The translations under genes were made by a program, and so were the position numbers. Below, piece by piece: positions 9,134 through 18,556 of a stretch of 64,000 nucleotides of DNA; the stretch's first letter is position 1, and each line of letters begins with the position of its first letter. The notes below the pieces were generated by a model. It worked only from the letters and a program-made list of their open reading frames with translations, was not told where the DNA came from and did no database searches. This DNA is from G963668605 sp963668605 (GTDB taxonomy: Bacteria; Acidobacteriota; Terriglobia; Bryobacterales; Bryobacteraceae): contig OY764903.1 of assembly GCA_963668605.1 (NCBI GenBank), forward strand, positions 5,208,001 through 5,272,000, given 5' to 3'.

Positions 9134-10468
9134 ATGACGACAATGACGAACCCTTGGGAACAGATCAAGACCCACCTTGCAACTCGTGTGAGTACGGACA
9201 CTTTCGATAATTGGGTGGCAAAAACCGAATATCGCGAATCCAGCAAGGACCATATGGTGGTGAGCGTTCCGAACCACGCCACCAAGGAGTTCATGGAAGA
9301 AGAGTATGCGGAAACTGTGCGGAGCGCGATCGACGCTCTGAAGCTCGCGGTAAGTAGTGTGGTCTACGAAGTGGCTGCTGGACCTGTAAAGGTTCCGTCC
9401 CGATTTCAGGATCCCGCTGGCAACCCGGCAGAAGTGACATTTTCTCCTCCCAGCTCTTTTCTGAACCCGCGCTTTACATTCAAGTCATTTGTAGTCGGCT
9501 CCTGTAACCAGTTTGCCCATGCTGCAGCGAAAGCCGTTGCCACGCGGCCGTCGGTCAGCTACAATCCGCTATTCGTGTATGGCGGCGTGGGAATGGGCAA
9601 GACCCACCTGATGCACGCCATTGGCCGCGCTCTGTTGGACGATTTTCCAGGAATGCGGATTGTGTACACTTCCAGTGAACGCTTCATGAACGAGATGATC
9701 CAGTGCATCAAACTGGACCGTATGCCGCTGTTCCATCAGCATTACCGCAACGCTGATGCCCTGCTGGTAGACGACATCCAGATTCTAGGCGGTAAAGAGC
9801 GAACGCAAGAGGAGTTCTTTCATACCTTCAATGAACTCTACGACCATCAGAAGCAGATAGTGATCTCAAGTGATTCTTCGCCAAAGCAGGTACCCGGATT
9901 GGTGGAACGCCTGCGTTCGCGGTTCGAGTGGGGCTTGATGGTGGATGTGCAACCTCCCGACCTCGAAACGAAAATGGCGATTCTCGACAAGAAAGCGGAA
10001 GCGGAAGGTGTGCGCCTACCCGACGATGTGCGTATTTTCATAGCGACGAAGACCAAGTCGAACGTTCGCGAATTGGAAGGCGCTCTGGTGAAGTTGGTTG
10101 CGTACTCCTCTGTAACGGATTCACCGATTAACCTGAGTATGGCGCAGCAGATTTTGCGGCATCTCGTGCAGGGCACAGAGCGGAAGGTTAGCATTGATGC
10201 AGTGGTACGCAGCGTAGCGGAAAAATTTTCGATACCACCTGCGCAACTCAAGCAGAAGAGCAACTCCCGGCAGATTGCCTATCCCCGGCAAGTGGCGATG
10301 TACCTGGTAAAAGAGCTGACAGCCGCTTCGTTACCGGAGATCGGCAGAGCTTTCGGAGGCAAACATCACACCACTGTGTTGCACTCGGTCCAAAAAATTG
10401 AGCTGCTACGCACCCGAGACGTGGATTTGAACAGGTTGATCCACAGTGTAATTGATTCATTTAATTAG
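9134..10468 (+). CDS. dnaA: Chromosomal replication initiator protein DnaA
   Basis: DnaA (444 residues) is the AAA+ initiator that binds DnaA boxes at oriC and opens the duplex. Domain I is at the N-terminus (WEQIKTHLATRVSTDTFDNWV). The AAA+ core follows with Walker A GGVGMGKTH near residue 155, Walker B LLVDDIQ, and box VII-type arginine residues. C-terminal domain IV includes the signature GRAFGGKHHTTVLHSVQKI. Two further ATG/TTG codons flank the start; I chose the ATG at 9134, although 9143 (MTNPWEQ) is also possible and no strong ribosome-binding site separates them. DnaA boxes lie on both sides of the gene. Confidence 0.98.
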   Translation: MTTMTNPWEQIKTHLATRVSTDTFDNWVAKTEYRESSKDHMVVSVPNHATKEFMEEEYAETVRSAIDALKLAVSSVVYEVAAGPVKVPSRFQDPAGNPAEVTFSPPSSFLNPRFTFKSFVVGSCNQFAHAAAKAVATRPSVSYNPLFVYGGVGMGKTHLMHAIGRALLDDFPGMRIVYTSSERFMNEMIQCIKLDRMPLFHQHYRNADALLVDDIQILGGKERTQEEFFHTFNELYDHQKQIVISSDSSPKQVPGLVERLRSRFEWGLMVDVQPPDLETKMAILDKKAEAEGVRLPDDVRIFIATKTKSNVRELEGALVKLVAYSSVTDSPINLSMAQQILRHLVQGTERKVSIDAVVRSVAEKFSIPPAQLKQKSNSRQIAYPRQVAMYLVKELTAASLPEIGRAFGGKHHTTVLHSVQKIELLRTRDVDLNRLIHSVIDSFN

Positions 10469-10478
10469 TGTTATCGAG

Positions 10479-10633
10479 TTTTCCACAGATGGGCGTACCG
10501 GAGCCTTTGGAAACCTGTGGATGTTTAGCGGAGGGTCTGAGTCTTCCTCTCGTCCGGAGGAATTTTTCACAGCTTCGCAAGACAGCAAGCGTTTGAGTTT
10601 TGTATAATTTAGAGGGAAATCAACATTTCCACA
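10479..10633. other. Probable replication origin, right part: DnaA boxes between dnaA and dnaN
   Basis: The dnaA-dnaN gap contains DnaA-box-like sites: TTTTCCACA at 10479-10487, TGTGGATGT at 10516-10524, a weak TTTTTCACA near 10563-10572 and ATTTCCACA at 10625-10633. Box clusters on both sides of dnaA are a common bacterial origin layout. Some of these boxes may instead regulate dnaN. Confidence 0.55.
10603..10608 (+). promoter_or_regulatory. Candidate -10 element for dnaN
   Basis: A perfect TATAAT hexamer lies about 100 bases upstream of the dnaN start, inside the DnaA-box cluster. The best -35 candidate is weak (AAGACA at 10579-10584, 18-base spacer). The downstream box at 10625-10633 would then sit in the untranslated leader. 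Confidence 0.4.
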
Positions 10634-10704
10634 GCGCCTATGAATCCGGTATCTAATAGAGGCTTATATAAATAGGCCATACGGAAGAGACGGAGACCTG
10701 CCCG

Positions 10705-11820
10705 ATGGAATTCACTGTAAACAAGAACGACCTGGTAAGGGAACTTGGGTTGTCACAAGGCGTCGTCGAGAAAAAGGCGACCATACCGATACTCTCGAAC
10801 GTTCTCCTGGAAGCCGGTGAGGACCGCATCACGCTCACGGCCACCGATCTTGAATTAGGCATCCGGTGTACTTGTCCGGCCAAAGTAAAAAAAGGCGGAT
10901 CGGGCACCATTCCAGCAAAGAAACTGCTGGATTATGTGCGGTTGCTGCCGGAAGGCGAGGTCCAGATAAAATTTCTCGAAAACCATTGGGCCAGTCTCGT
11001 ATCCGGGCGTTCTCGTACGCGTATCGCAGGCATGTCTCGCGAAAGCTTCCCGGAGCTTCCGACGACACCAGAGACAATGGCGGAGGTTCCCGCCGCGATG
11101 CTGTGTTCGATGATCTCCAAGACGATCTTCTCGATTTCCGCAGAGGAGTCCCGCTTCACCCTCAATGGCGCGCTGCTGGTCTTCAAAGCGGGCTCGCTGG
11201 TGATGGTCGCGACGGATGGCCATCGTCTGGCTATGGTTGAATGCCCGGGCGAGTTTGCCGGTGTCTCCGAGGGTTACAAGGCGCTGCTGCCGCGTAAAGC
11301 TATGCAAGAGATTCTGAAACTGGCATCCGATGCGAGTGCGGATGCCAAAATAGCTTTTTCCGGCGACGATAACCATTTATTCTTCCAGATGGGCGAACGT
11401 TTGCTGATCAGCCGGAAGCTGACGGGCAACTTTCCGGACTACGACCGCGTCCTACCTAGAGAGCAACCCCATTCTGTTGTTATTCCGCGTGATGAGATGC
11501 GAGCCGCGATCGAACGCGTTTCCCAGTTTGCCGACGAGCGCAGCCGGGCGATTCGCGTGCAGGTGACTCCAGGAGAGGTCAAGTATTACTCGTCGCTGTC
11601 AGAGACCGGCGAATCGGAAGAGAGCCTCGGGGTCACATACGACGGTCCTGAGGTGGAGATTGGCTTCAACGCACAGTATCTATTAGAGTTCCTGCGAGCG
11701 TTACCGGAAACCGAGGCCAGCTTTCATTTCAAGGACGGTGTGAGCGCCGGTGAGTTGAGGCCGGCGGGAGATGGCGTCAACTATACCTACCGCTATGTCG
11801 TTATGCCTATGCGCATTTGA
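10705..11820 (+). CDS. dnaN: DNA polymerase III beta subunit (sliding clamp)
   Basis: This 371-residue protein is the normal length for the beta clamp, the ring-shaped processivity factor. Three repeated clamp domains are visible. The N-terminus has MEFTVNKNDLVRELGLSQGVVEKKATIPILSNVLLEA in the usual register, SLVMVATDGHRLAMVEC marks domain 2, and the C-terminus ends in YRYVVMPMRI, the family's typical VMPM-R-L/I tail. A GGAGA ribosome-binding site precedes the ATG. The order dnaA-dnaN is classical, but recF, which usually follows, is absent and gyrB comes next. Confidence 0.98.
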   Translation: MEFTVNKNDLVRELGLSQGVVEKKATIPILSNVLLEAGEDRITLTATDLELGIRCTCPAKVKKGGSGTIPAKKLLDYVRLLPEGEVQIKFLENHWASLVSGRSRTRIAGMSRESFPELPTTPETMAEVPAAMLCSMISKTIFSISAEESRFTLNGALLVFKAGSLVMVATDGHRLAMVECPGEFAGVSEGYKALLPRKAMQEILKLASDASADAKIAFSGDDNHLFFQMGERLLISRKLTGNFPDYDRVLPREQPHSVVIPRDEMRAAIERVSQFADERSRAIRVQVTPGEVKYYSSLSETGESEESLGVTYDGPEVEIGFNAQYLLEFLRALPETEASFHFKDGVSAGELRPAGDGVNYTYRYVVMPMRI

Positions 11821-11885
11821 CGAAGCGGCACAGGGCGATAAAAAAGATTTGCTCGAAAGTTATTTCAACCAAAGCTAGTAAAACC

Positions 11886-14321
11886 ATGGCAACAAAAGAT
11901 GTAACCGCTGCGGATGCGGCCAACGGGTCAGTTTACGATTCCACCAGTATCAAAGTTCTTGAGGGCCTTGAAGCCGTGCGTTTGCGCCCGGCTATGTACA
12001 TTGGCTCGACGGGCGAACTCGGTCTTCATCACCTGGTGTACGAGGTGGTGGACAATTCAGTTGACGAAGCTTTAGCGGGCTACGCCAACGAGATTGTAGT
12101 CACAATTCACGATGACAACTCTGTTACGGTGATCGATAACGGGCGCGGAATTCCGGTGGACCTGCATGTGGAGGAGGGTGTGTCGGCGGCGGAAGTTGTC
12201 ATGACCAAGCTCCACGCGGGCGGCAAGTTCGACTCGAAGAGCTACAAGGTATCGGGCGGTCTGCATGGGGTCGGCGTGAGTTGCGTTAACGCGCTGTCCG
12301 AGTTGCTGAATTTGGAGATCTGGCGTGATGGTTATACCTGGGAACAGGAATACCGTGCCGGAGTTCCTCAGGCCAGGTTAGAACGGGCGGGCAAATGCGG
12401 GCGCAAGACCGGAACGAAGATCACATTCAAGCCGGATTCCAGCATTATGACGGTGTTGGAATTCAATTTCGACACTCTTGCTCAGCGGCTGCGGCAGATG
12501 GCCTACCTGAACAAGGGGTTGAAGATCAACCTCACCGACGAACGCACTGATCCGATCAAGGCTAGCGAATTCTTTTACAGCGGTGGTATTTCGGAGTTCA
12601 TTAAGCTGCTCAACAAGGGCAAATCGGTACTGCACGAGAAGCCGATCTATTTTGAAGGCGAGAAGGAGATGCCCAACGACGCGGGCACCGTCTCAATGGA
12701 AGTGGCGCTCCAGTACAACGACTCCTACAGCGACAATATTTTCAGTTTTGCCAACAACATCAACACGACGGAGGGCGGAACGCACCTGAGCGGATTCCGC
12801 AGCGCGCTGACGCGGACCATCAACCTCTACGGCCAGCAGGCAGGTCTTTTCAAGGACGTCAAGGAAAACCTCTCCGGCGACGACGTCCGCGAGGGTCTGA
12901 CCGCCGTAGTCAGCGTGAAGCTACCACAGCCGCAGTTTGAGGGCCAGACCAAGAGCAAGCTCAACAGCGACATCGGCGGCTATGTGGTCCAGTTGGTCAA
13001 CGAGAAACTAGGCGAGTTCTTCGACAAGAATCCGGCGGTGATGAAGAAAATTGTCGGCAAGTCGATCGACGCTTCCCGTGCAAGGGAAGCGGCGCGTAAA
13101 GCACGCGACCTGACCCGCCGTAAGGGAGCGCTCGATTCCGGCGGCCTGCCGGGCAAACTGTCGGACTGCCAGGAGAAGGATCCCGCACGCTGTGAGATAT
13201 TCCTCGTAGAGGGAGAATCGGCCGGCGGAACGGCCAAGAGCGGTCGGGACCGGCGCTATCAGGCGATCCTGCCGTTGAGGGGCAAGATCCTCAACGTGGA
13301 GAAGGCTCGCTACGACAAGATGCTGGGCCATGAGGAGATCCGCTGTCTGATTACGGCGCTGGGCACAGGGATTGGCAAGGATGATTTCGATCCGGCCAAG
13401 CTGCGCTACCACAAAATCATCATCATGACCGATGCGGATGTGGACGGCTCGCACATCCGGACGCTGCTGCTGACGTTTTTCTTCCGCCACATGCAGGAGC
13501 TGATCAAGCGCTGCCACATCTATGTGGCGCAACCGCCGCTCTACCGCATCAAGAAGGGTCGTAGCGAGAAATACATCAAGGACGACAAAGAGTTTACGCG
13601 TGAGATCCTGCGGCGAGCCACGGATAACGCGAGCGTGGAATTCGACGGTGGCAAGTTGGAAGGCGCAGAGTTGCGCAATTTCCTTTTGCAGCTCGACGAG
13701 CTACAGGTGATCTTCCGCAAGGCCGAGCGGCGGCTGCGCAACGCGGCTGTTGTGGCTGTGATCGCCAACCCGGAGTTGCAGATCGATACCCGCGCGCACT
13801 TTATGGATGAGGCCAACTTGGCGCCGCTCGTCGAGGCCCTGCGCGCTCTCAAGCTCAATCCTGAGATTCGCGTCGATGAAGAGCATTCGGCGTTCATGGT
13901 GGGCTATCACGACCAGACCAACGCCGAGCGCTACATCAACATAGAGTTGGCGACGCACTCGGAATACCGCCGCTTGCGCACGCTGGTGAAACAGATTGCG
14001 CCCAACAACAAGCCGCCTTTCACGGTAACGCGCGGCGACCACAAAGTGGTGCAGGAAAACTGGCGTGACCTGTTCGCATATATCCGTTCTGAAGGCATGC
14101 GCGACTGCAATGTGCAGCGTTATAAGGGGTTGGGCGAGATGAACGCCGACCAGCTTTGGGAAACGACGATGAACGCCGAGACCCGAACCATGCTGAGAGT
14201 GGAGTTGCAGGACTTGGTAGAAAGCGACAAAATCTTCTCAACGCTGATGGGCGAGGACGTCGAAAGCCGCCGCAAGTTCATCGAAGATAACGCGCTCGAT
14301 GTCCGCAACCTTGATGTGTAG
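11886..14321 (+). CDS. gyrB: DNA gyrase subunit B
   Basis: GyrB (811 residues from the ATG at 11886) provides the ATPase and part of the DNA-binding core of gyrase. The GHKL ATPase domain shows RPAMYIGSTG, VDNSVDEALAG and GRGIPV, and GGLHGVGVSCVNALS follows. The TOPRIM domain has EGESAGGTAKSGRDR and the metal-binding DADVDGSHIRTLLLTFFFR. The C-terminus has QRYKGLGEMN. The length exceeds the about 640 residues of Gram-positive GyrB because an insertion of about 170 residues follows the TOPRIM motif (roughly residues 555-720), as in Proteobacteria. The frame continues upstream to a TTG at 11817 within the end of dnaN, but family similarity begins only after the ATG. Confidence 0.97.
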   Translation: MATKDVTAADAANGSVYDSTSIKVLEGLEAVRLRPAMYIGSTGELGLHHLVYEVVDNSVDEALAGYANEIVVTIHDDNSVTVIDNGRGIPVDLHVEEGVSAAEVVMTKLHAGGKFDSKSYKVSGGLHGVGVSCVNALSELLNLEIWRDGYTWEQEYRAGVPQARLERAGKCGRKTGTKITFKPDSSIMTVLEFNFDTLAQRLRQMAYLNKGLKINLTDERTDPIKASEFFYSGGISEFIKLLNKGKSVLHEKPIYFEGEKEMPNDAGTVSMEVALQYNDSYSDNIFSFANNINTTEGGTHLSGFRSALTRTINLYGQQAGLFKDVKENLSGDDVREGLTAVVSVKLPQPQFEGQTKSKLNSDIGGYVVQLVNEKLGEFFDKNPAVMKKIVGKSIDASRAREAARKARDLTRRKGALDSGGLPGKLSDCQEKDPARCEIFLVEGESAGGTAKSGRDRRYQAILPLRGKILNVEKARYDKMLGHEEIRCLITALGTGIGKDDFDPAKLRYHKIIIMTDADVDGSHIRTLLLTFFFRHMQELIKRCHIYVAQPPLYRIKKGRSEKYIKDDKEFTREILRRATDNASVEFDGGKLEGAELRNFLLQLDELQVIFRKAERRLRNAAVVAVIANPELQIDTRAHFMDEANLAPLVEALRALKLNPEIRVDEEHSAFMVGYHDQTNAERYINIELATHSEYRRLRTLVKQIAPNNKPPFTVTRGDHKVVQENWRDLFAYIRSEGMRDCNVQRYKGLGEMNADQLWETTMNAETRTMLRVELQDLVESDKIFSTLMGEDVESRRKFIEDNALDVRNLDV

Positions 14322-14340
14322 GCGCGCGAGTCGCGCTACA
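14317..14340. terminator. Hairpin spanning the gyrB and alr stop codons
   Basis: TGTA-G-GCGCG and CGCGC-TACA can pair as a 9-bp stem with one bulged G and a 5-base loop. The convergent stop codons of gyrB (14319-14321) and alr (14336-14338) both lie inside it. A bidirectional terminator role is plausible from position, but there is no T-tract on either side. Confidence 0.35.
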
Positions 14341-15466
14341 GGTATATGCGGCGCACGCGAGCGCTGATGCCGCAAAGAACGCTGTAAGCGATCCCTCCGG
14401 CCTGCTCGGCGATGTGTTGCGCGTCGATGGTGATTCCGTTTTCGGAACCCAGCAGCGTAACCGCATCGCCCGCTTGCAGTGCGGGACTTTCCGTGACATC
14501 GATAGTGGTCACGTCCATTGAGACAGCGCCCAGAATCGGTGCGAGTTTACCGTCGGCGATCACGGCGCCCCGGTTCGAAAGCTGGTGCGGAATACCGTCG
14601 GCGTAACCTGCTGAGACTACGGCGATGCGTGTCGGCCGCGCGGCTCGGAAGGTTGCGCCGTAGCCGATCGTAGCGCCCTCGGGCACATCTTTTGTCAGCA
14701 GCACGGAAGCTTTCCAGACGAGTGCCGGTTTCACGCTCAGCGAGAGTGGCGGCGCAACGCCCAGCGCCGGCGGAACATAGCCGTAGAGCCCAAGGCCGGG
14801 GCGCACCAAAGTGCCCCATGTCTCCTCGTGGCCATATGCAACTCCAGCAGTGCTCGCCATATGAATGCAGTGTGGCGCAATGCCGGCAGCGCTGAGATGC
14901 GCTGCGACGCTGCGAAAGTACGCCGTCTGCTCGGCGGTCTGCCCGGAGGTGTAATCGGTCGCTGAGGCAAAGTGCGTCATCAATCCTTCGATGCGGGTGT
15001 GCGGCGCAGCCTGAATGGCGCCTGCGATAGCCGCGGCGTCGGCGCACGTGCCGAGGCGCCCGAAGCCGCTGTCGATCTTCAGGTGATAGCGCAGTGGCAG
15101 TCCGGCGCGCTTGGCCATGACGTCCCAATCGTGCACGGCTGCGAGCGAGTGCAGCACCGGCGTGAGTTGAAAATCGATTAACGCCATACGGTCGTCCGGA
15201 ATGAAGTCCGACATCACGAGGATCGGTACGCTGATGCCGGCCTGTCGCAACATGGCGCCTTCTTCGACACTAGCCACGGCCAGGCGGGCTGCACCCTCCT
15301 TGATGAGCAGACGGGCAACTTCGCGGGAGCCGTGATGATATGCGTCTGCCTTAACCACCGGCATCACTTCGACGCCGTGGGGAACGGCGTCGCGGAAAGA
15401 ATGGAAATTGGCCGCGATCTGGCGCCTGGAGATTTCCACCCAGCATCGCGGAGCAAAAGAGGTCAT
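14336..15466 (-). CDS. alr: Alanine racemase
   Basis: This 376-residue fold-type III PLP enzyme interconverts L- and D-alanine for peptidoglycan. The PLP lysine is in VMPVVKADAYHHG near residue 39, and the second catalytic residue, tyrosine, is in VVSAGYADGIPHQLSNRG near 266. The GAVSMDVTTIDVT motif is also conserved, and the length is typical. It is the last gene of the minus-strand run that begins with the polysaccharide cluster, 7 bases downstream of the GT4 gene, so it may share their transcript. Confidence 0.96.
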   Translation of the reverse strand: MTSFAPRCWVEISRRQIAANFHSFRDAVPHGVEVMPVVKADAYHHGSREVARLLIKEGAARLAVASVEEGAMLRQAGISVPILVMSDFIPDDRMALIDFQLTPVLHSLAAVHDWDVMAKRAGLPLRYHLKIDSGFGRLGTCADAAAIAGAIQAAPHTRIEGLMTHFASATDYTSGQTAEQTAYFRSVAAHLSAAGIAPHCIHMASTAGVAYGHEETWGTLVRPGLGLYGYVPPALGVAPPLSLSVKPALVWKASVLLTKDVPEGATIGYGATFRAARPTRIAVVSAGYADGIPHQLSNRGAVIADGKLAPILGAVSMDVTTIDVTESPALQAGDAVTLLGSENGITIDAQHIAEQAGGIAYSVLCGISARVRRIYL

Positions 15467-15473
15467 AGTTTGA

Positions 15474-16556
15474 TTATCGCGAAATCAAACCGGCCAGCAG
15501 AGCCTCATAGGCATCCGTCACGGCCTCCCACCCGTAGCGCTGGCGAACGCGTTCGGCGGCGCGGGCGCGCCACTCCACGAGTTCCGCAGCGGGCATCGCG
15601 GCTACGGCTTCGAGTTTGCGCGTAAGGTCGCGAATGAACGGAATACCGGCGCCACCGGCTACCTCCGCATTCTCAGCCGTGTCCAAATAGAGCACCAAAG
15701 CCCCGCGGCCCATTGCTTCAATCAAGGCCGGATGCGTGCCGCCCACCTCGGTGGCATGGATGTAGGCGAAGCAGTGCGAACCGAGTTCCTTGTAGCCCTG
15801 GCCATAGATTGCGCCAGGTATCACGATGCGCGGGTCTTTGGTGTCGCGCACTCTGCGGATGTACTCGCTGGCGTAGGGTGCATCGCCAACCAGTACCAGC
15901 TTCTTGTCGATAGCCGTCTTCTCGAAGGCCTCGCGCACGAGCAGAGCGTTGTTCTCCGGCTCCATGCGGCTGACGTACAGGAAGTATCCGCCGGGCTCGA
16001 GGCCGAGTTGGGTGAGCACGTCCGAGGTGGGCGTTTTACCAAGCTCCGCGCCGTAGGGAATGAAGACGGAGTCTTTGGCGTAGCGCTCGCGGTAATACTG
16101 TTTGATCTTCTCCGCGTCCGTGATCACGACGCTGGGGCAAAAGGTGGCGAGCCACTCCGAGAGTAGATACCAGGCCTTCGCGAGGCGATTCCATTTCTTG
16201 CGATTACGCTCGAGACCATCGACATTCAGTGCGACGGGAATGCCCAGAAGGCGCGGCGCCAGCGTGAAAATCGCATTCGCGCCATTGCAGTAGAGCGCCA
16301 CGTCGCAGCGGCGCCAGAGCAGATGCAGCGTGGAGAAGAACGTGTGTGCGATGGTGTCCAGGTACTTGTGGCGGATGGTGGGCACGTGGCACAATTCAGC
16401 ACCCAGGTAATCCGCGCCGCCCGCGCCATTCTGACGGCAGTACACGCGAACTTGATGACCGCGCTGGACCAGCCTTTTGGAAAGCTCTTCGGCGAACGTC
16501 TCAAATCCGCCGTAGCGCGCTGGAATGCCGCGCGTGCCGAGCAGTGCTATGCGCAT
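15474..16556 (-). CDS. Family 4 glycosyltransferase (DUF1972-type N-terminus)
   Basis: This 360-residue GT-B glycosyltransferase has the N-terminal motif MRIALLGTRGIPARYGGFETFAEELSKRL, typical of the DUF1972-containing rhamnosyl- or glucosyltransferases of polysaccharide loci. The C-terminal GT4 half has SRMEPENNALLVREAFEKT, the nucleotide-sugar region LVGDAPYASEYIRRVRD and an EVGGTHPALIEAMGRGALVLYLDT motif. No signal peptide is evident, so it acts at the cytoplasmic face of the inner membrane. Its ATG overlaps the stop of the upstream GT2 gene by one base (TGATG). Donor and acceptor sugars cannot be deduced. Confidence 0.88.
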   Translation of the reverse strand: MRIALLGTRGIPARYGGFETFAEELSKRLVQRGHQVRVYCRQNGAGGADYLGAELCHVPTIRHKYLDTIAHTFFSTLHLLWRRCDVALYCNGANAIFTLAPRLLGIPVALNVDGLERNRKKWNRLAKAWYLLSEWLATFCPSVVITDAEKIKQYYRERYAKDSVFIPYGAELGKTPTSDVLTQLGLEPGGYFLYVSRMEPENNALLVREAFEKTAIDKKLVLVGDAPYASEYIRRVRDTKDPRIVIPGAIYGQGYKELGSHCFAYIHATEVGGTHPALIEAMGRGALVLYLDTAENAEVAGGAGIPFIRDLTRKLEAVAAMPAAELVEWRARAAERVRQRYGWEAVTDAYEALLAGLISR

Positions 16557-17608
16557 CAGCCTTGCGGCGCGGTCTTGGTCTGACCCAGTGCCCGTGCGGA
16601 GACTTTCGGCGCCGGACGGCTCACCGGCTTATAGCGGAACCAGCTAGCCATGTACTCGTCGGTGACGCGGCGGCGGCTCATAATCACGCGGCGCTTTTCC
16701 CATGTGCGGTCCCATTGTTTAGCCAGGCACCAGAACGCCTTGAGCGAGGTCTGCTCGCGCAGCAGACAGCAGGAGATGACTATAAGATCGCGGCCCGTAA
16801 TCGAAAACCAGTTCCTCCAATAGAGGTTGCCGGTCATGTTTTTGATGCGCATCAGGAAGCGGTTCTTCACTGAGTGCATGTTGATTTCGGGCGGCAGTGC
16901 GCGCCGGTTGCCGGGGAGTACATTGCGCACATGGTAACCGCGCGCCTGCGGCGTGTAGAGGCACTTCCAACCGAGCAGTTGTGCGCGCCAGGCGACATCG
17001 GCATCTTCGCGATAGACGAAGAAATCGGAGTCGAAGAACTCGCCGTCCATCGACACGTCGTCGATCATCTCGCGCCGGTACAAAGCAGCCGCAGCGGTGG
17101 CGCCGAAGACATATTCCGACTTGCGGTAGTTGCCGTTGTCGACTTCCTGGCTGCCGCGGTCCAGGTGGCGCATCATCGGATTGAAGTAGATCCCGGTCGA
17201 ATCCACCAGCGGCTTTCCAGGCAGTTCGAAAGTCGCGGTCATGGTTAGCAGTTTTCCGCAAACCACGCCCACCTTCGGGTCGACGCAACCCGCATCGACA
17301 ACCGATTGGATGAAGTTCGGCATCAGCAGGACATCGGGGTTCAGCGTGAGCACCCACTCGCCGCTGGAAAGATGGATCGCCTGGTTTTGCGCCGCCGCAA
17401 AACCGATGTTCTTATCGTTATAAACGATGCGGCAGCGATCTTCAAACGGCTCCAGGATATCAGTGGTTCCGTCGGTCGAGGCATTGTCGATCACGACGAT
17501 CTCTTTGTGCGGATACTTCTGCGCCAGGACGGCTTCAAGACACTTCTTGATGAACCGGCCACTGTTGTAGGTGACGATCGTGACGGAAATCGTGTAATTC
17601 CTGGACAT
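16556..17608 (-). CDS. Family 2 glycosyltransferase
   Basis: This 350-residue GT-A glycosyltransferase of the rhamnosyltransferase-like GT2 group begins with SVTIVTYNSGRFIKKCLEAV. It has the nucleotide-binding VVIDNASTDGT, the metal/donor site in WVLTLNPDVLLMP and the acceptor-side ED motif in FFVYREDADVAWRAQLLGW. The C-terminal third is basic and has no clear transmembrane helix. It is the second of four separate GT2 genes in tandem, which suggests a heteropolysaccharide with several different linkages. It overlaps the next gene by one base, so the genes are co-expressed. Confidence 0.9.
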   Translation of the reverse strand: MSRNYTISVTIVTYNSGRFIKKCLEAVLAQKYPHKEIVVIDNASTDGTTDILEPFEDRCRIVYNDKNIGFAAAQNQAIHLSSGEWVLTLNPDVLLMPNFIQSVVDAGCVDPKVGVVCGKLLTMTATFELPGKPLVDSTGIYFNPMMRHLDRGSQEVDNGNYRKSEYVFGATAAAALYRREMIDDVSMDGEFFDSDFFVYREDADVAWRAQLLGWKCLYTPQARGYHVRNVLPGNRRALPPEINMHSVKNRFLMRIKNMTGNLYWRNWFSITGRDLIVISCCLLREQTSLKAFWCLAKQWDRTWEKRRVIMSRRRVTDEYMASWFRYKPVSRPAPKVSARALGQTKTAPQG

Positions 17609-17644
17609 GCCTGTTGATCTGGATCTTTGGCGATCCTCTATCTC

Positions 17645-18556
17645 TCACCCGAGTGCGAGCCGAAGCACCTTTCCATATACGGCAAGCGGTCTCAAGCTCC
17701 GTTCCGTGACAATCCCCGTTATCGCCCGGAGCACGGCTCCCACGATCACTGCGGTGCGAACCAGACGGCGGTCAGCGGGGCAGAAAAATTTAGAGCTATA
17801 TCTTAGAAGGCTAGCATACCAAAACAGGTTTCGGCATTCCCAGCTCATCTTGCCGATCGAGTGCCCTCCCTGGTGCCGGGCCACGGCAAGCGGTTGATAG
17901 CGCACCGGAAGCCCTTGAGCCTGGAGCCGCTTGCAGAAATCGACATCTTCAAACCAGAGCGGATGAAAGCCCTCGTCGAACCCCTCCAAAACCTCCCAGG
18001 CGTCCCGCCGGAACATCAGAAACGCTCCTGCGGGCTGTTCGGCGTCACCGGCCCGTTCCGGATTCCAATCCAGACAGCGATAGCGGCGGTTGACCGGATT
18101 CCCGGGCCAGATCCGGTTTATACCGAGCACTTCGAGGGCCAGAGTCGAAGCTGTCGGCAATCGCCGGACTGCGAAACCAGCCTGTGGAGTGCCACCGGCA
18201 TCCACGAGCTTCCCGCCGACTGCGCCCGCGCCCGCCGCGCAGTCTCCGGCCATGGCGTCGACGCCGCCGAGCAACTCGGTATCCGGGTTCAACAAAAGGA
18301 CATAGGGCGCAACGCTAGCGCGCACGCCCTGGTTTACGGCCGCCGCGAAGCCGCGATTTGTAGAGTTGGCGATCCAGCGGATTCCCGGATGCCGTTCCAC
18401 CTCTTTGCCCGTTGCGTCGCCGGAGGCATTATCCACGACGATGACTTCCAAGCCCCTATGTGTGTCTTCGGGACACGCATGGCCGCACGCATCCAGGCAC
18501 TTGCCGATAACATCCTCCGAGTTGTAGGTGACGATAACAATCGCAACTTGCGTCAT
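17645..18556 (-). CDS. Family 2 glycosyltransferase
   Basis: About 303 residues from the ATG at 18556. The GT2 features are VAIVIVTYNSEDVIGKCLDAC at the N-terminus, VIVVDNASGDATG, the donor site VLLLNPDTELLGG, and a WFEDVDFCKRLQAQG acceptor motif. I set the start here because this ATG overlaps the stop of the upstream glycosyltransferase (ATGA), whereas the open frame upstream reads as low-complexity non-homologous sequence. A 36-base gap separates it from the next GT2 gene. Substrate unknown. Confidence 0.88.
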   Translation of the reverse strand: MTQVAIVIVTYNSEDVIGKCLDACGHACPEDTHRGLEVIVVDNASGDATGKEVERHPGIRWIANSTNRGFAAAVNQGVRASVAPYVLLLNPDTELLGGVDAMAGDCAAGAGAVGGKLVDAGGTPQAGFAVRRLPTASTLALEVLGINRIWPGNPVNRRYRCLDWNPERAGDAEQPAGAFLMFRRDAWEVLEGFDEGFHPLWFEDVDFCKRLQAQGLPVRYQPLAVARHQGGHSIGKMSWECRNLFWYASLLRYSSKFFCPADRRLVRTAVIVGAVLRAITGIVTERSLRPLAVYGKVLRLALG

